A stretch of DNA of 64,000 nucleotides from Lachnospiraceae bacterium (GTDB lineage: Bacteria > Bacillota > Clostridia > Lachnospirales > Lachnospiraceae). Position 1 is the stretch's first letter. The number at the start of each line of letters is the position of its first letter. Shown here in pieces: positions 18,727 through 26,856 of this stretch. Position numbers and translations under genes: made by a program. The notes beneath the pieces are model-generated. The model worked only from the letters and a program-made list of their open reading frames with translations. It ran no database searches and was not told the origin of the DNA. Where the stretch lies: positions 124,001-188,000 of the forward strand of contig JAKVNF010000001.1 of the NCBI GenBank assembly GCA_022483465.1, in the 5' to 3' direction.

Positions 18727-20886
18727 TCAGATCAGGCCTGCTTTTTCCAACGCCTCGTCAATCGACTGGTCGATTGGAGAATCTTCGCCATAATACCGCT
18801 GATCTTTGTCTGCGGTGGCCCCCTCCTTTTGCGCATTCAGTTCCGTCTGCATGCGCTTGGCTCTGGCAGCGCCGGACAGTTCCTCACGCTCTGCCTTCCG
18901 GTTCTGTTCGATGTTCTTAATGGATTCCCTGATGATCGATGGAGCTGCCTTCCGGCTGCTGATCTGCCGGCGGATCTTTTCCATCGCCTGTTCGAACTCC
19001 GCGTTCTTCTGATTCATTGTAGCGGTATACTCGGCCTTCTGCTTCCTGTCCTCATCGCGGTAGCGGTCCATCTCTTCCTCCGTAATACCGCTGAAAGAAG
19101 CACTGCGCTCCAGGAGAGAACAGGTGATGAGCTTCCGATCATCTTCGGTGGTGACATAGATGTGATCCACACAGGTCGGATCATAGATGACTGTGACGGC
19201 GTACCGTCCTTTGGTTCTGGCAGTGGCAAACCATTCCTCGTCAACAGCTTCCTGACAGGTATAGTACAGCCCATTGAACTCGATGCCGCGCTCGGTGATT
19301 TTTGCCTTTCCCTGCGGCAGGAGCACCCGGTACATATCCTCCTGCGAAACGAGACGCATGGCGCCGGAGCGATATCGTATGCCATAGTTCCACAGGTCAA
19401 GAGGATCTGCGTTGACATGATCCCGGATCATCTCCGGTGTGCGCTGATAGGTATCTTCATCCAGCCACGATGAGTTGTACTTCAGGATACACAGGATCAG
19501 TGCCTTCATAAAGGTTCCATAGTCGCAGGCTGCCTTCAGACGATAATCATCTGCACCCCGGGTGCCGGCGTCCTTCTCCACATATCCGGGGAGGATGTCC
19601 TTCAGTGCCCCCTGTGCAAGACAGAACGCATGCTCAATGATTCCCTTCAGATCACCGCGATAGGGTGGGCAGTTTTCTACCATGATGCCAAGCTCTGAGA
19701 TGAGTGACTCAACACCTTTTCCTCCCACTTCGCCGTTATCCGCAATGAGAACCGACGGGAGATGATGGCAGGGCCACTGTTCCTCGGTGATCTCCACACC
19801 AAACCGTCTGCAGAATGCCACCTTGTCTTCCGCGGAGTTCTTGATGGCCAGCAGCGCCTGGTTCCAGGAGGCGTTGTCCAGAGTGACATGCATTCCGGTG
19901 ATTATACGAGAGTAGGCGTCTTTGATCAGGAAGATCACAGGCCTTCCGATGATCTGCCCTGGAAAGTTCTCCCGGACAAGATAGAAGTCCGCAATGGTGG
20001 CATCAATCTGTACCTTTTCAGAGGGCCCGCTGACCGTGCACTCCGTTTTTCCGGTGATAGCCCGTGAACTGAGTGCAAACTTATGCTCTCCATCTTTCTT
20101 CCGCTTCGAAGAAACAGAATCTCTGTTTCTGTGATACCAGTACAGGAACTGATTGATAGACGGAATCTCATCCGGAGGCAGTGAGACAACATTTCCCTGA
20201 GAATCCTTTGTCGTATATTTCAGTCCGATCATGCGGTGATAAGTGCTCGAGAGCGTAGCGTTTCTGCTTTTGCTGTAATGATAATCAATCGCATCTGTGA
20301 AGTTCTCGAAGTCCTTCTGGTTCAGGATCTTCCCGTTGCTTCCTGGTTTCTTGGGACGGCCAAGACGCTTTTTGACGCTGTTTTCGGTCCTGTGACCGCC
20401 ACAGTTGCGGTATCCGGGGAGAAGAGCGTTCTTATCCTTGCCGCCCCTCCAGTACTTTCCGAGATACCGATACAGATCGGACTTGGGAACACCTGTTTTT
20501 GCCTCGACCTGCTTCAGAAGATCCGTCCGTTCGGCTCTCTGATAAATCTCCGGTTCTCTGGCTACGACATCCCTGATCAGCTCCCAGACCCTGTCACGGC
20601 TCTTCTTCATAGCTTCAGAGAGGGAATCCTCCCTGACACTTTTTTCGGTGTCGATGACTGCCTCCAAAGAGCCGCTATTCAGGGAGGAGAGCAGCTCTTC
20701 TCCGCGGATGCGGTCCGGGGTATTGCATTTCAGGTCGTTGATATCAATCCACCAGCAGCTGTCCTGAAGATTTGGAGATACATAGAGCACGCGGCAGACG
20801 CGTCCGCTCTGTCTGTTCCGCAGCAGCTGCCCCACAACGGGAGTAAAGCTCTCAGATGCTTCTGTATTCATCGTTGTATCCGTCAT
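18727..20886 (-). CDS. tnsB: TnsB-type DDE transposase
   Basis: The 719-residue protein has N-terminal helix-turn-helix regions and an rve/DDE integrase core. The first Asp is in VQIDATIADFYLV, the second in VLIADNGEVGGKGVES, and the Glu in GDLKGIIEHAFCLAQG. A Mu B-type C-terminal domain and a charged coiled-coil tail (about 620-700) follow. TnsB binds the end repeats and joins 3' ends to target DNA. I start at the ATG at 20886, one base after the tnsA stop; an upstream in-frame start would overlap tnsA by 56 bp. Confidence 0.93.
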   Translation of the reverse strand: MTDTTMNTEASESFTPVVGQLLRNRQSGRVCRVLYVSPNLQDSCWWIDINDLKCNTPDRIRGEELLSSLNSGSLEAVIDTEKSVREDSLSEAMKKSRDRVWELIRDVVAREPEIYQRAERTDLLKQVEAKTGVPKSDLYRYLGKYWRGGKDKNALLPGYRNCGGHRTENSVKKRLGRPKKPGSNGKILNQKDFENFTDAIDYHYSKSRNATLSSTYHRMIGLKYTTKDSQGNVVSLPPDEIPSINQFLYWYHRNRDSVSSKRKKDGEHKFALSSRAITGKTECTVSGPSEKVQIDATIADFYLVRENFPGQIIGRPVIFLIKDAYSRIITGMHVTLDNASWNQALLAIKNSAEDKVAFCRRFGVEITEEQWPCHHLPSVLIADNGEVGGKGVESLISELGIMVENCPPYRGDLKGIIEHAFCLAQGALKDILPGYVEKDAGTRGADDYRLKAACDYGTFMKALILCILKYNSSWLDEDTYQRTPEMIRDHVNADPLDLWNYGIRYRSGAMRLVSQEDMYRVLLPQGKAKITERGIEFNGLYYTCQEAVDEEWFATARTKGRYAVTVIYDPTCVDHIYVTTEDDRKLITCSLLERSASFSGITEEEMDRYRDEDRKQKAEYTATMNQKNAEFEQAMEKIRRQISSRKAAPSIIRESIKNIEQNRKAEREELSGAARAKRMQTELNAQKEGATADKDQRYYGEDSPIDQSIDEALEKAGLI

Positions 20887-20887
20887 C

Positions 20888-21676
20888 TCATGTATTCTCC
20901 TGTATGCCTGTACGGGGATCGTCAAGGCAGATCGTTCTGTCAAGATCCAGTGTGATTTGTCCTGCCTGCACCAGGTGTTTGAACATCTGAATCACCGTGC
21001 CGTTCTCCAGATGGAGAGCAGTCTCCATTTCGCGGATGAGGACGGGAAATGGAATGCCGGGATCGTTGTAGCACTGAAGAAACGCCTGCTCAAGAAGCGC
21101 TCTCTGACGGTCAGAAGGTACAAGCTCTTCAAAGGAACGGCCGCCAGTGATCCACAGGATGTTTCGGGCCCGGGTTCTGTTGATCTCCTTCTCTGTCATA
21201 ATCGACCAGCTGACCTGCTTTTTCTCCCAGTACAGCTGCTCGATCTTAAGCTTTTCGGCGACTCTCGCACTGAAGAGCTCTGAGGATGGCTTGACCGCCA
21301 CCGCGTGCCACACGCCATCTTTAGAGTAGTAGAAATCGCTTGTCATCACATTCGGCCAGCCGTTTGCCTCCGGATGTCTGATGCCGGCTTCTGCAGCGAT
21401 CAGGAGAGTCTCCCGCAATTCAAGGGGGTACTGTTCCCGGATATCCGTCACCGCAGGGTCGTAATCTAGGATCAGAAACAGATCACGTTCAAGGCTGGAC
21501 ATCATGTGGTGGATTCTTCCTGTCGTCTGTCCTCTTGCTCTGCATACCTGACCTTTGGATGGAAAGTCGTGCGTCGTGATCCAAGGCTTGTAGTCGGAGC
21601 CTTCGCCACTGCCGCGCCCTTCTTTAATCCTTCGGCGTTCTGTTTCCAACGACCATACCGTGCCTCGTCTGCTCAT
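20888..21676 (-). CDS. tnsA: TnsA-type endonuclease
   Basis: The 262-residue product has the restriction-endonuclease-like catalytic residues E63 (SSLERDLF), D114 (TSDFYY) and K129 (AVAVKPS), and then the TnsA C-terminal winged-helix part. TnsA cuts the 5' strands so that the element moves by cut-and-paste instead of forming cointegrates. The motif pattern REQYPLELRETL is typical for the family. It is the first gene of the operon and starts about 40 bp inside the array of right-end repeats. Presence of TnsA separates this element from TnsA-less TniQ systems such as Tn5053. Confidence 0.92.
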   Translation of the reverse strand: MSRRGTVWSLETERRRIKEGRGSGEGSDYKPWITTHDFPSKGQVCRARGQTTGRIHHMMSSLERDLFLILDYDPAVTDIREQYPLELRETLLIAAEAGIRHPEANGWPNVMTSDFYYSKDGVWHAVAVKPSSELFSARVAEKLKIEQLYWEKKQVSWSIMTEKEINRTRARNILWITGGRSFEELVPSDRQRALLEQAFLQCYNDPGIPFPVLIREMETALHLENGTVIQMFKHLVQAGQITLDLDRTICLDDPRTGIQENT

Positions 21677-21716
21677 GGGATCTTCCTCCTCTGGTGAATG
21701 GATGAAAAACTGCCCA

Positions 21717-21872
21717 CTAACAGTATATATCTTAATTACATATGTTTCAATAGTATCTGTATTAATTATGCATTTACTATATATGAATCAGTAGTATCCA
21801 TCATAATTAAAAAAGCGCCCCAAACGGGACGCTAATGTAAGTCATAATTAATTTTTATCTAAGATAATTACA
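21717..21872 (-). repeat. Right-end array of five TnsB-type sites
   Basis: On the minus strand, repeats start at 21872 (TGTAATTATCTTAG), 21851 (TTAATTATGACTTACATTAG), 21810 (TTAATTATGATGGATACTAC), 21769 (ATAATTAATACAGATACTAT) and 21740 (TGTAATTAAGATATATACTG). The shared core is TAATTA, six variable bases, then ATACTA. An asymmetric five-versus-two site layout resembles the unequal Tn7 ends. Confidence 0.75.
21811..21836 (-). terminator. Terminator at the inner side of the transposon right end
   Basis: The minus strand has a GCGTCCCGTTTGGGGCGC hairpin followed by six T. It would stop transcripts entering from cytX before they reach tnsA, insulating the transposon genes. Confidence 0.75.
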
Positions 21873-22351
21873 CCTTCACACCGGCACAGAAGGAGCGTCA
21901 GGACAAACAGGAGCGTCATCGCGGCGAGGTTCACTTTGCCGAGGTTCGTGATGCCGATGAGGATCCAGACAAGGATCAGGCCGCCGATCACAAGGCACCA
22001 GATCCATCTTCCCGCGGGGATGGCCGCCTCGGCGGAGAGCGAGCCGTCATAGATCATGATGGCGGTCCAGCCGAGGAGCTGGATGACGTTCATGGCGGCA
22101 AAGAACTTTCCACCCTGGGCGCCGTATGCCATCTTGACGGTCTCCATGGCGCTCTTTCCCACCTTTGCGCTCTGGTAGCCGGCAAGGAAGAAGGCGATGG
22201 CGCCGATCAGGTGGCCGAGGAGGATCGCCGCGATGCCCTTTGCAAAGCCAAGGGGCGCAAAGTAGGTGCCGGTCAGAATCTCCGCGATGGAGACGCCGGC
22301 GCCAAACCAGATGAGGCCGTTCTCAAAGAGGCTGGTCTTCTTTTCTGTCAT
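21848..22351 (-). pseudogene. cytX: cytX-type hydroxymethylpyrimidine permease, truncated
   Basis: The first 160 or so residues match the NCS1-family CytX start (EKKTSLFENGLIWFGAGVSI, AEILTGTYFAPLGFAKGIAA, ILLGHLIGAI), with four to five membrane helices. CytX permeases are near 400 residues long. Here the frame runs into the Tn7-like right end after ...LTLLLCRCEG and the last six residues (VIILDKN minus one) are transposon-encoded. Its ATG overlaps the thiD stop by 4 bp, which supports translational coupling for uptake and phosphorylation of HMP in thiamine salvage. The 3' part is not found elsewhere in the window. Confidence 0.88.
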
Positions 22352-23202
22352 CTCCTCTCCTCCCCTGCTGCACAGACAAATTCCTTCGGAATCGTACCGT
22401 CTGCGGACACGGCGTAGGCCGCAGGGAGGGCAAAGGCGTGGTTCATGGGGTCGTGGCCATGGCCGAGGTCAAGGCCTGCTGCCAGCGCGCCGGAGATGTA
22501 CTCCTTGGCGCGCTGCACGGACTCCACCAGGGAGAAGCCCTTTGCGAGATTCGCGGCGATGGCCGAGGAGAGCGTGCAGCCCGTCCCATGGGTGTTGGGG
22601 TTGCCGATGCGCTTTCCGTGAAACCAGGTGCCAGCTCCCTGTGCGTAGAGATAGTCATTGGCATCATTCAGGCTGTGGCCGCCCTTGCAGAGGACCGCGC
22701 AGGGATAGGCTCTGGAGATCGCCTCGGCGGCTTTCACCATGTCCTCCTCGCTCTGGATGGAGAGCCCGGAGAGGACCTGCGTCTCCGGGATGTTCGGGGT
22801 GATGACCTCCGCTAAGGGGAGAAGCTCCTCCTGTAACGTCGCCACGGCGTCGTCATCGATGAGCTTTGCGCCGCTGGTCGCCACCATGACGGGGTCCACC
22901 ACGATGTGCTCCGCATGGTAGAACCGGAGGCGCTCCGCGATGACCCGGATCAGGCCCGCGGAGGAGACCATGCCGATCTTGACGGCATCCGGCCGGATGT
23001 CCGTGAAGATCTCATCGATCTCGTCCTTCAGAAATTCCGGAGTTGCCTCCAGGATGCTCTTGACGCCGGTGGTGTTCTGTGCGGTGAGGGCGGTGATGGC
23101 GCTCATCGCAAAGACGCCGTTCAGGGTCATGGTTTTCAGATCTGCCTGAATGCCGGCGCCTCCGCTGGAATCGGATCCCGCGATGGTCAGTGCTGTGTAC
23201 AT
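22348..23202 (-). CDS. thiD: Hydroxymethylpyrimidine/phosphomethylpyrimidine kinase
   Basis: ThiD phosphorylates HMP to HMP-P and HMP-PP for thiamine synthesis. The 284 residues begin YTALTIAGSDSSGGAGIQAD, the family signature, with substrate-binding residues in the same segment and the anion-hole/ATP region NPNTHGTGCTLSSAIAANLA near residue 205. Length is typical. GGGAGG lies 9 nt before the ATG. The normal TPP riboswitch control is now 3.5 kb upstream, beyond two transposase genes. The sequence TTGACTATATAG just upstream might supply a weak promoter, but this is a guess. Confidence 0.96.
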   Translation of the reverse strand: MYTALTIAGSDSSGGAGIQADLKTMTLNGVFAMSAITALTAQNTTGVKSILEATPEFLKDEIDEIFTDIRPDAVKIGMVSSAGLIRVIAERLRFYHAEHIVVDPVMVATSGAKLIDDDAVATLQEELLPLAEVITPNIPETQVLSGLSIQSEEDMVKAAEAISRAYPCAVLCKGGHSLNDANDYLYAQGAGTWFHGKRIGNPNTHGTGCTLSSAIAANLAKGFSLVESVQRAKEYISGALAAGLDLGHGHDPMNHAFALPAAYAVSADGTIPKEFVCAAGEERR

Positions 23203-23528
23203 TTGTTTCTTCCTCCCTATATAGTCAAGTGCTTTTTCCTAAGATATAAAGGTTTTTTGATATAGTTTACATTAGATACCATAAAGAAGAATAAGCTGAG
23301 GTATGGATAATCCTCTGCATCAAATGCGGATATAGGTATTTTAGGGTACACGGAATAGAACGTCTCTTTTCTCCGTTCTAAAGGCCATGTATAAGCCCCT
23401 TCGATCCTATGGCGGCTGAACCTCCCATGTCTACCGGGATCAGGAGTTTTACCTCCCGTCCTATACTTCCTTCGTCCCGCCTGTCCATACCCGGGTGCCA
23501 GCTAAGGAACTGTAACGAAACAAGTACT
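23203..23528 (-). other. thiD upstream region with a structured, possibly IS110-type RNA remnant
   Basis: The first 20 bp hold the thiD ribosome site. Between 23390 and 23520 the minus strand is GC-rich with paired arms (for example TTCCTT with AAGGAA, and CCTCCC/GGGAGG repeats). A segment reading GCTGGCACCCGGGT resembles GCTGGATCCGGGT in the structured region behind the IS110 transposase. No coding frame is convincing. Confidence 0.4.
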
Positions 23529-24791
23529 TCAAGTTTTGTGAGGACGAATGATGTAATTCCAATAGCCAAGGGGCTCGCATCGTTCAAGACAAATGGAATC
23601 CATTTCCTCGTCGCTAACCTTACGCTTCAATTCGTAATGGTTTTCATCAACCTTGCAGATTACCTTGAGACCTTTGTTTGTCGTCGTTGAGGAAATAAGG
23701 CTCACTATCGTTTCAATATCGATCAACGGCTTACCCTGCCAATTCTTTGAGATATAGCAGAAAAGACGATGCTCAACCTTGTTCCATTTGGATGTACCAG
23801 ATGGATAATGCGATATGTGTAGTTCAAGGCCGGTATAATCCGCGATCTGTTGCAGTTCGTACTTCCACAGCCGCACGCGCACGCCATTGCTTCCACCGCT
23901 GTCTGCAGTAATGTACAGTTTTTTTGCATCGGGGAAAGTGTTCTTTCCTACAGCTTCCCACCAGCGGAGTATGCTTTCTGATGCGAATTCGGCAGTATCG
24001 TGGTCTGTTCCAAGGTTAACAAAACCAGTGTTATCGTTCACAACGTAGATGCCATATGGTGCGACCTTTCCCAGTCCTTCAATGGCAAAGTCATGATCCA
24101 AAACCTTCCTGGGATCCCTGGATTTTCGGTATTCCTGACCGTTATTCTTGAAATTGCCAACCAGCTCTTTCTTCTTGGTGTCGACTGAAATAACCGGTTG
24201 ATTCTCATTCAAAAAAGATGCTGACTTGTTGTTGATAAATTCAAACTGTGCGTTCCGATCGGGGTGCTGCTCACCCAGCTGGAGGCTCTTCTGATTCTGC
24301 TGCTTGCTATACCCCAGCTGATCCAATACATCGCTTACGATGTTCTGACTGATCTTTACATTGTGATCTGTATTGACTTGCTCTGCGATTTTGCGAAGAC
24401 TCATCGTAGTCCAGCGCAGTACCTTTGTTGGCACCCCATATGTACTGTTATCGATGATTTCCTCGATCCACTTCGGCAAATCCGGATTCTTTGAGACAGC
24501 ACTCTTTCTTCCGCCTCCTGGTTTTCTGAGGCGCGGAGCACCATTTGGCTTGACACTGTCCGTCTTCTTAGTGGCATCGGATACTTTGGCAGCTGCCTTC
24601 ACTTCGGATGCACCGGCTGCGATAGTTGTGCGTGACTTGCCTGTCATATCCTTGACAGTTTCAATTCCACCATAACCGATTGCATTTGCGATGATACCTA
24701 CAAAGATGCGTTTTTGCTTCTCATTGAGGTAAGGCATCATTTCGGTACTTATCTTTGTGACGAATTCTTTGGTCTCGGGACTGACTGGCAT
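23529..24791 (-). CDS. ISAzo13-family transposase
   Basis: The 420-residue enzyme has the DDE layout of ISAzo13: VISVDTKKKELVGNFKNNGQ, then APYGIYVVNDNTGFVNLGTD, LYITADSGGSNGVRVRLWK, and HYPSGTSKWNKVEHRLFCYI, with the C-terminal GYWNYIIRP. GGAGG lies 6 nt before the chosen ATG, and a promoter (TTGTTA, 17 bp, TATACT) lies just upstream. I could not define the terminal inverted repeats or a target duplication. It sits between thiD and the IS110 element and helps separate thiD from its riboswitch. Confidence 0.9.
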   Translation of the reverse strand: MPVSPETKEFVTKISTEMMPYLNEKQKRIFVGIIANAIGYGGIETVKDMTGKSRTTIAAGASEVKAAAKVSDATKKTDSVKPNGAPRLRKPGGGRKSAVSKNPDLPKWIEEIIDNSTYGVPTKVLRWTTMSLRKIAEQVNTDHNVKISQNIVSDVLDQLGYSKQQNQKSLQLGEQHPDRNAQFEFINNKSASFLNENQPVISVDTKKKELVGNFKNNGQEYRKSRDPRKVLDHDFAIEGLGKVAPYGIYVVNDNTGFVNLGTDHDTAEFASESILRWWEAVGKNTFPDAKKLYITADSGGSNGVRVRLWKYELQQIADYTGLELHISHYPSGTSKWNKVEHRLFCYISKNWQGKPLIDIETIVSLISSTTTNKGLKVICKVDENHYELKRKVSDEEMDSICLERCEPLGYWNYIIRPHKT

Positions 24792-24974
24792 AGTACACCT
24801 CCTGACCAAAGTATATGATATATGTCACGAAATAACAAGGGTATTTGTTATTGATTCTCGGTCGAAACAACCAGTTTATTTCATGGCTATTCCTAAGCTC
24901 CTTTGCAGGATCTACGTCCTATGGAAAAAATATCTGCCGGCTACGGCTCATTCTTTTTGTAATACCAGATCTCT

Positions 24975-25110
24975 GTCCCTGTAGTTCCGTGGCGGCACCT
25001 TTCGGCGGACGTTCACCCGACACGTTCTCCAGTTCCAGTCTTCTCGTGACTGGATCCCGATGCCAGGTTTGAATCTGACACCCGGATCCAGCCACGAACT
25101 ACATTTAGCT
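24975..25110 (-). ncRNA. Structured noncoding region behind the IS110 transposase, candidate bridge RNA
   Basis: Arms at 24981-24993 and 25091-25102 pair (GTAGTTCGTGGC with GCCACGGAACTAC, one bulge). Arms at 25045-25057 and 25084-25096 pair at 12 of 13 positions around a 26-nt loop. The two helices share bases near 25091-25096, so they are alternatives. IS110-family elements are known to encode a structured guide (bridge) RNA in a noncoding end; the IS1111 group has it downstream of the transposase, as here. The rest of 24792-25170 contains the ISAzo13 promoter and no gene. Confidence 0.5.
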
Positions 25111-25170
25111 GTTCACTACGCTGCTTGTTCCTGCTGCTGTATACCGATCAACTTCTTGTTTGTCATACAC

Positions 25171-26457
25171 TCATGCCGCATCCTTCCCGTACCAGGTGAT
25201 GTCTCTGAGCATCTTGTTCTCATCAAACGTTATGCCATGTGCGAGCACCCCATAGAAGATACGGATCAGTTTACAGCTCACCGCTATCACGGCCTGCATC
25301 TTCTTCAACGGATTTTCACTCCTTGTTATCAGGTGCTGGTAGATCTCCGCAAATGCCTCATTGTGAGCTATCACACTGACCCCCGCCAGATACATGGTGT
25401 AACGCAGACGTTTCCGTCCTCTGTGACTGATGTGGTGTTCTCCGACGTGCTTACAGGATTCATCATTGACGATGGACAATCCTGCCAGCTTCTGGATCTG
25501 TTTTGCATTGTCGAAGCGGGTAAGATCGCCTATCTCCGCCACGAAGCCCAGTGTTGTCTTAAAACCCACGCCCTTGATCTCCTGAAGTTTGTCAGCGTTT
25601 GGTACCTGCTTTAGCAGTTCCGCAGCTTCTGTCTCAAGTTCCATCCTGCGCTCGCTGAGACACTCAAAATCCTCAATTAAATGCCGTATCTCCAGTGTTG
25701 CTGATTTGGGAGCACGCTGCATTCCTACTGTGCATTTGGCGGCCTCTACAAGCTCTTTTGCCTTCTTCATTCCGACACCGCGAAGCTTTGCTTCACGCCA
25801 GATCTTATTCACGCCTTCCTCACCAAGTTTGAGGATATCAGCAGGAAGAGGTGCCACTTTAAGAATAAGCATCGCGCTTTTCCGCGTATAATCTGAGAAA
25901 GCGTCTTTGAAGTTTGGAAAGTAGATGGCAAACCATCGAGCAATCTGATTCTTTTTGCAGGTCATTTCTTCAGTTGCATTCTCGATGAGGATGTTAAAAC
26001 TTCGCAACTCTGCATATACACCATCCGGAAGGTAGGGCTTCTGATACCTGCCCTCTATGACCAGACCAGCGATGACCTTGGGGTCTTTCCTGTCGTTCTT
26101 AGCAGGACTGTTATCATCCAACTCTTTGGATTTCTTGACATGCATCGGATTGACGATAACAACGTGATACCCCTTGAATTCAAGTGCAATCATCAGGTTG
26201 AACCAGTAATGGCCTGTAGGCTCCATTCCCAGGTAAACGTCTTTTTTGTGGTATTTCGCCTTCAGATCCTCGATCAGCCCGATGATCTGATCAAATCCCT
26301 CCTGATTGTTTTCGAACTTGAAGGGCTTCTTCGAGAGTTCAATCTTTCGATCAGTGAAAAACCTGATGAAATGATACTCACTGCCGATATCAATTCCGCC
26401 AACAAGAGTTTCCGAATCAATAGCTTCGATTTTGTCGTTCTGTGTGTTATGATTCAC
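25171..26457 (-). CDS. IS110-family DEDD transposase
   Basis: The 428-residue recombinase has the DEDD_Tnp_IS110 N-terminal domain (GGIDIGSEYHFIRFF with D, VYLGMEPTGHYWFNLM with E, and NDRKDPKVIAGL with DxxD) and the C-terminal Transposase_20 domain (ADKLQEIKGVGFKTTLGFVAEIGDLTRF onward). It starts at GTG 26457 with GAGG 7 nt upstream. The leader has an inverted pair GATACCTC (26520s) and GAGGTATC (beside the ribosome site), so translation may be controlled by a hairpin. Upstream lies the TPP riboswitch. No target duplication is expected for this family, and I could not fix the ends. Confidence 0.92.
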   Translation of the reverse strand: MNHNTQNDKIEAIDSETLVGGIDIGSEYHFIRFFTDRKIELSKKPFKFENNQEGFDQIIGLIEDLKAKYHKKDVYLGMEPTGHYWFNLMIALEFKGYHVVIVNPMHVKKSKELDDNSPAKNDRKDPKVIAGLVIEGRYQKPYLPDGVYAELRSFNILIENATEEMTCKKNQIARWFAIYFPNFKDAFSDYTRKSAMLILKVAPLPADILKLGEEGVNKIWREAKLRGVGMKKAKELVEAAKCTVGMQRAPKSATLEIRHLIEDFECLSERRMELETEAAELLKQVPNADKLQEIKGVGFKTTLGFVAEIGDLTRFDNAKQIQKLAGLSIVNDESCKHVGEHHISHRGRKRLRYTMYLAGVSVIAHNEAFAEIYQHLITRSENPLKKMQAVIAVSCKLIRIFYGVLAHGITFDENKMLRDITWYGKDAA

Positions 26458-26660
26458 TTGATACCTCTTTCGTAATGTATTGGATTGCTAACTGGTGGTC
26501 AGCGATCTTTATATTACCGTGAGGTATCTTTTTTTATCAACCTTCTTTCTTCCGATCGGCTACACTTAGGATCTTACAGGAAGCTCCTTTCACAGCAATG
26601 CTTTTCTTACGCGGCAGAGGGTGGTGCCCCCGATCTGCCGCGGCCCTCTTTCTGTACATG

Positions 26661-26798
26661 AAAAAGGGCGTCACCCGATTCGGATGACGCCCTGCGCGCA
26701 GCTGTGCTGTTCTTCTCCCTACGTTGGCATTGTCCAAATCAGGTTCCTAGGGTCGGGACAGCAATAGTCCCCTCTCAGCCCGCTGCTGCGGGCTCCCC
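26661..26798 (-). ncRNA. TPP riboswitch with transcription terminator
   Basis: The aptamer (26716-26798) has the THI-box core: GGGCTGAGAGGGG, ACCCTAGGAACCTGATTTGG and AATGCCAACGTAGGGA. A GGGCGTCA/TGACGCCC hairpin with five T (26661-26692) follows as the expression platform. A second hairpin without a T-run lies at about 26608-26640. TPP binding would terminate transcription. The natural targets thiD and cytX are more than 3.4 kb downstream, past IS110 and ISAzo13. The rest of 26458-26660 holds the IS110 leader. Confidence 0.95.
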
Positions 26799-26856
26799 AT
26801 CGATATGAAATTGTTCCGTTGCTCATGGTAGTCTTGTAACCTGCCGCTGTCAACGC

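Larger units (their letters stand above)
16294..21872 (-). mobile_element. Cargo-free Tn7-like transposon (tnsA-tnsB-tnsC-tniQ)
   Basis: Both ends start TGTAA going inward. The left end has TGTAAATATAGCTGATACTA at 16294 and a second TGTAATTA repeat at 16315. The right end, on the minus strand, has TGTAATTATCTTAG at 21872 and a second site at 21851. The 21-bp spacing is the same at both ends, as expected for TnsB-binding sites. The 5579 bp contain only the four transposition genes. The bases next to the ends (ccaaa on the left, ccttc on the right) do not match, so no target duplication is present. The flanks are two unrelated truncated genes (tip pilin and cytX). Confidence 0.85.

Noticed and set aside
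16294-21872. CRISPR-associated transposon
   Set aside because: No cas genes or repeat arrays are inside or next to the element.
16264-21880. TGTGAAGG at 16264 and its inverse at 21873 as a target duplication
   Set aside because: The repeats are inverted and 30 bp from the left terminal repeat, while a duplication must be direct and abutting.
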